A stretch of 14,548 nucleotides of DNA from Eubacteriales bacterium (GTDB lineage: Bacteria > Bacillota > Clostridia > Lachnospirales > Lachnospiraceae): assembly GCA_030536565.1 (NCBI GenBank), contig JAUNPT010000048.1, positions 1 through 14,548 on the forward strand, in the 5' to 3' direction. The translations under genes were made by a program, and so were the position numbers. A model generated the notes under the pieces. The model searched no databases. It was not told the DNA's origin and saw nothing but the letters and a program-made list of their open reading frames with translations. Positions 14,003 through 14,548 of this stretch are shown here, piece by piece. Within the stretch, counting starts at the first letter, position 1; each line of letters starts with the position of its first letter.

Positions 14003-14548
14003 CTAGTCCTCCTTAACAGCACCAAATCTTCTTTCTCTTTTATTATACTTCTCAAACGCCTTTATTATTTCTTCTTCATTAAAATCCGGCCACAGTACCT
14101 CTGTAAAATAAAATTCAGTATAAGCAAGCTGCCATGGCAGATAATTGGAAAGTCTCTGTTCTCCGCTAGAACGGATAAGCAAATCAGGATCAGGCAGTTC
14201 CCATGTATCAAGGCTCTCACTTATTAACTGCTCAGTTATATCCTCTGCCTTTAACTCACCCTCTGCCACCTTTGCTGCAATTTTTTTGACAGCTCTGGTT
14301 ATTTCGTCCCTGCCGCCATAATTTATTGCTATAGTAAACTGTAATCCAGTATTATTCTTAGTTTTTTCTTCAAGATTCTCTATTGCTGCAACTATATCGT
14401 CACTTAATTCTTCCCGTCTTCCAATAACGCGGCATCTAACATTATTTTTCATGGATTTTTTAACACAATCCTTAAGATATGAGCGAAGAATACCCATAAG
14501 CGTACTTACTTCGTCTGTTGAGCGTTTCCAATTTTCTGTTGAAAATGC
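14003..14548 (-). CDS. uppS: Isoprenyl transferase (undecaprenyl diphosphate synthase), C-terminal part
   Basis: The enzyme adds isopentenyl units in cis to farnesyl diphosphate to make the C55 carrier used for peptidoglycan and other wall polymers. The frame is open to the window edge, so the gene continues beyond 14548. The visible 181 residues begin AFSTENWKRS, the family's second conserved region, so about 65-70 N-terminal residues (with the catalytic Asp of the DGNGRWA motif) are missing. Further motifs are AINYGGRDEI, PDPDLLIRSSGEQRLSNYLPWQ and YTEFYFTEVLWPDF. An internal ATG at 14497 is not the start because the conserved motif lies upstream of it. It is followed 3 bases later by cdsA, the standard order. 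Confidence 0.96.
   Translation of the reverse strand, partial: AFSTENWKRSTDEVSTLMGILRSYLKDCVKKSMKNNVRCRVIGRREELSDDIVAAIENLEEKTKNNTGLQFTIAINYGGRDEITRAVKKIAAKVAEGELKAEDITEQLISESLDTWELPDPDLLIRSSGEQRLSNYLPWQLAYTEFYFTEVLWPDFNEEEIIKAFEKYNKRERRFGAVKED

Noticed and set aside
1..14548. A novel defence, mobile or CRISPR-type system.
   Set aside because: I looked on both strands for transposases, recombinases, spaced direct repeats, toxin-antitoxin pairs and phage genes and saw none; nearly every base belongs to a recognised core gene.

Overview
The window is a housekeeping region of a low-GC Firmicute, most likely a Clostridia member of the Lachnospiraceae type. The pointers are the Gram-positive replicase PolC, the MEP isoprenoid pathway, the run uppS-cdsA-dxr-rseP-ispG-polC, the run rimP-nusA-ylxR-ylxQ-infB, AT-rich sequence, frequent TTG starts and a GH25 muramidase with an acidic Thr/Glu-rich linker. 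The genus cannot be fixed from the sequence alone. Every gene I can support lies on the minus strand, so transcription runs from high to low coordinates.

Right part (14548 to 5038): the 3' portion of uppS (cut by the window edge), then cdsA, dxr, rseP, ispG and polC. The genes are separated by at most about 45 bases or overlap by one base, which suggests one long transcript. Dxr and IspG are MEP-pathway enzymes, UppS builds the undecaprenyl carrier from that pathway's products, CdsA makes CDP-diacylglycerol for phospholipids, RseP is a site-2 protease, and PolC is the replicative polymerase.

Middle part (about 5037 to 2745): a small integral membrane protein of the COG2426 family with a candidate promoter in front, a membrane-anchored GH25 muramidase 16 bases behind it, then a tRNA-Glu(CTC) gene with its own candidate promoter, a leader hairpin and a terminator-like hairpin. 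This block sits between polC and rimP, which are often direct neighbours in Clostridia.

Left part (2701 to 1): rimP, nusA, ylxR (rnpM), ylxQ and the 5' end of infB, a ribosome-maturation, transcription-elongation and translation-initiation operon. I see no convincing promoter between the tRNA hairpin and rimP, so read-through from the tRNA unit through a suboptimal terminator, possibly one that NusA itself strengthens, is an attractive model.

I see no mobile element, CRISPR array, defence system or phage gene. No gap between genes exceeds 300 bases. The observations most worth checking are the possible NusA-sensitive attenuator before rimP, the insertion that splits the conserved gene order, and the internal pseudo-repeat in the COG2426 protein.
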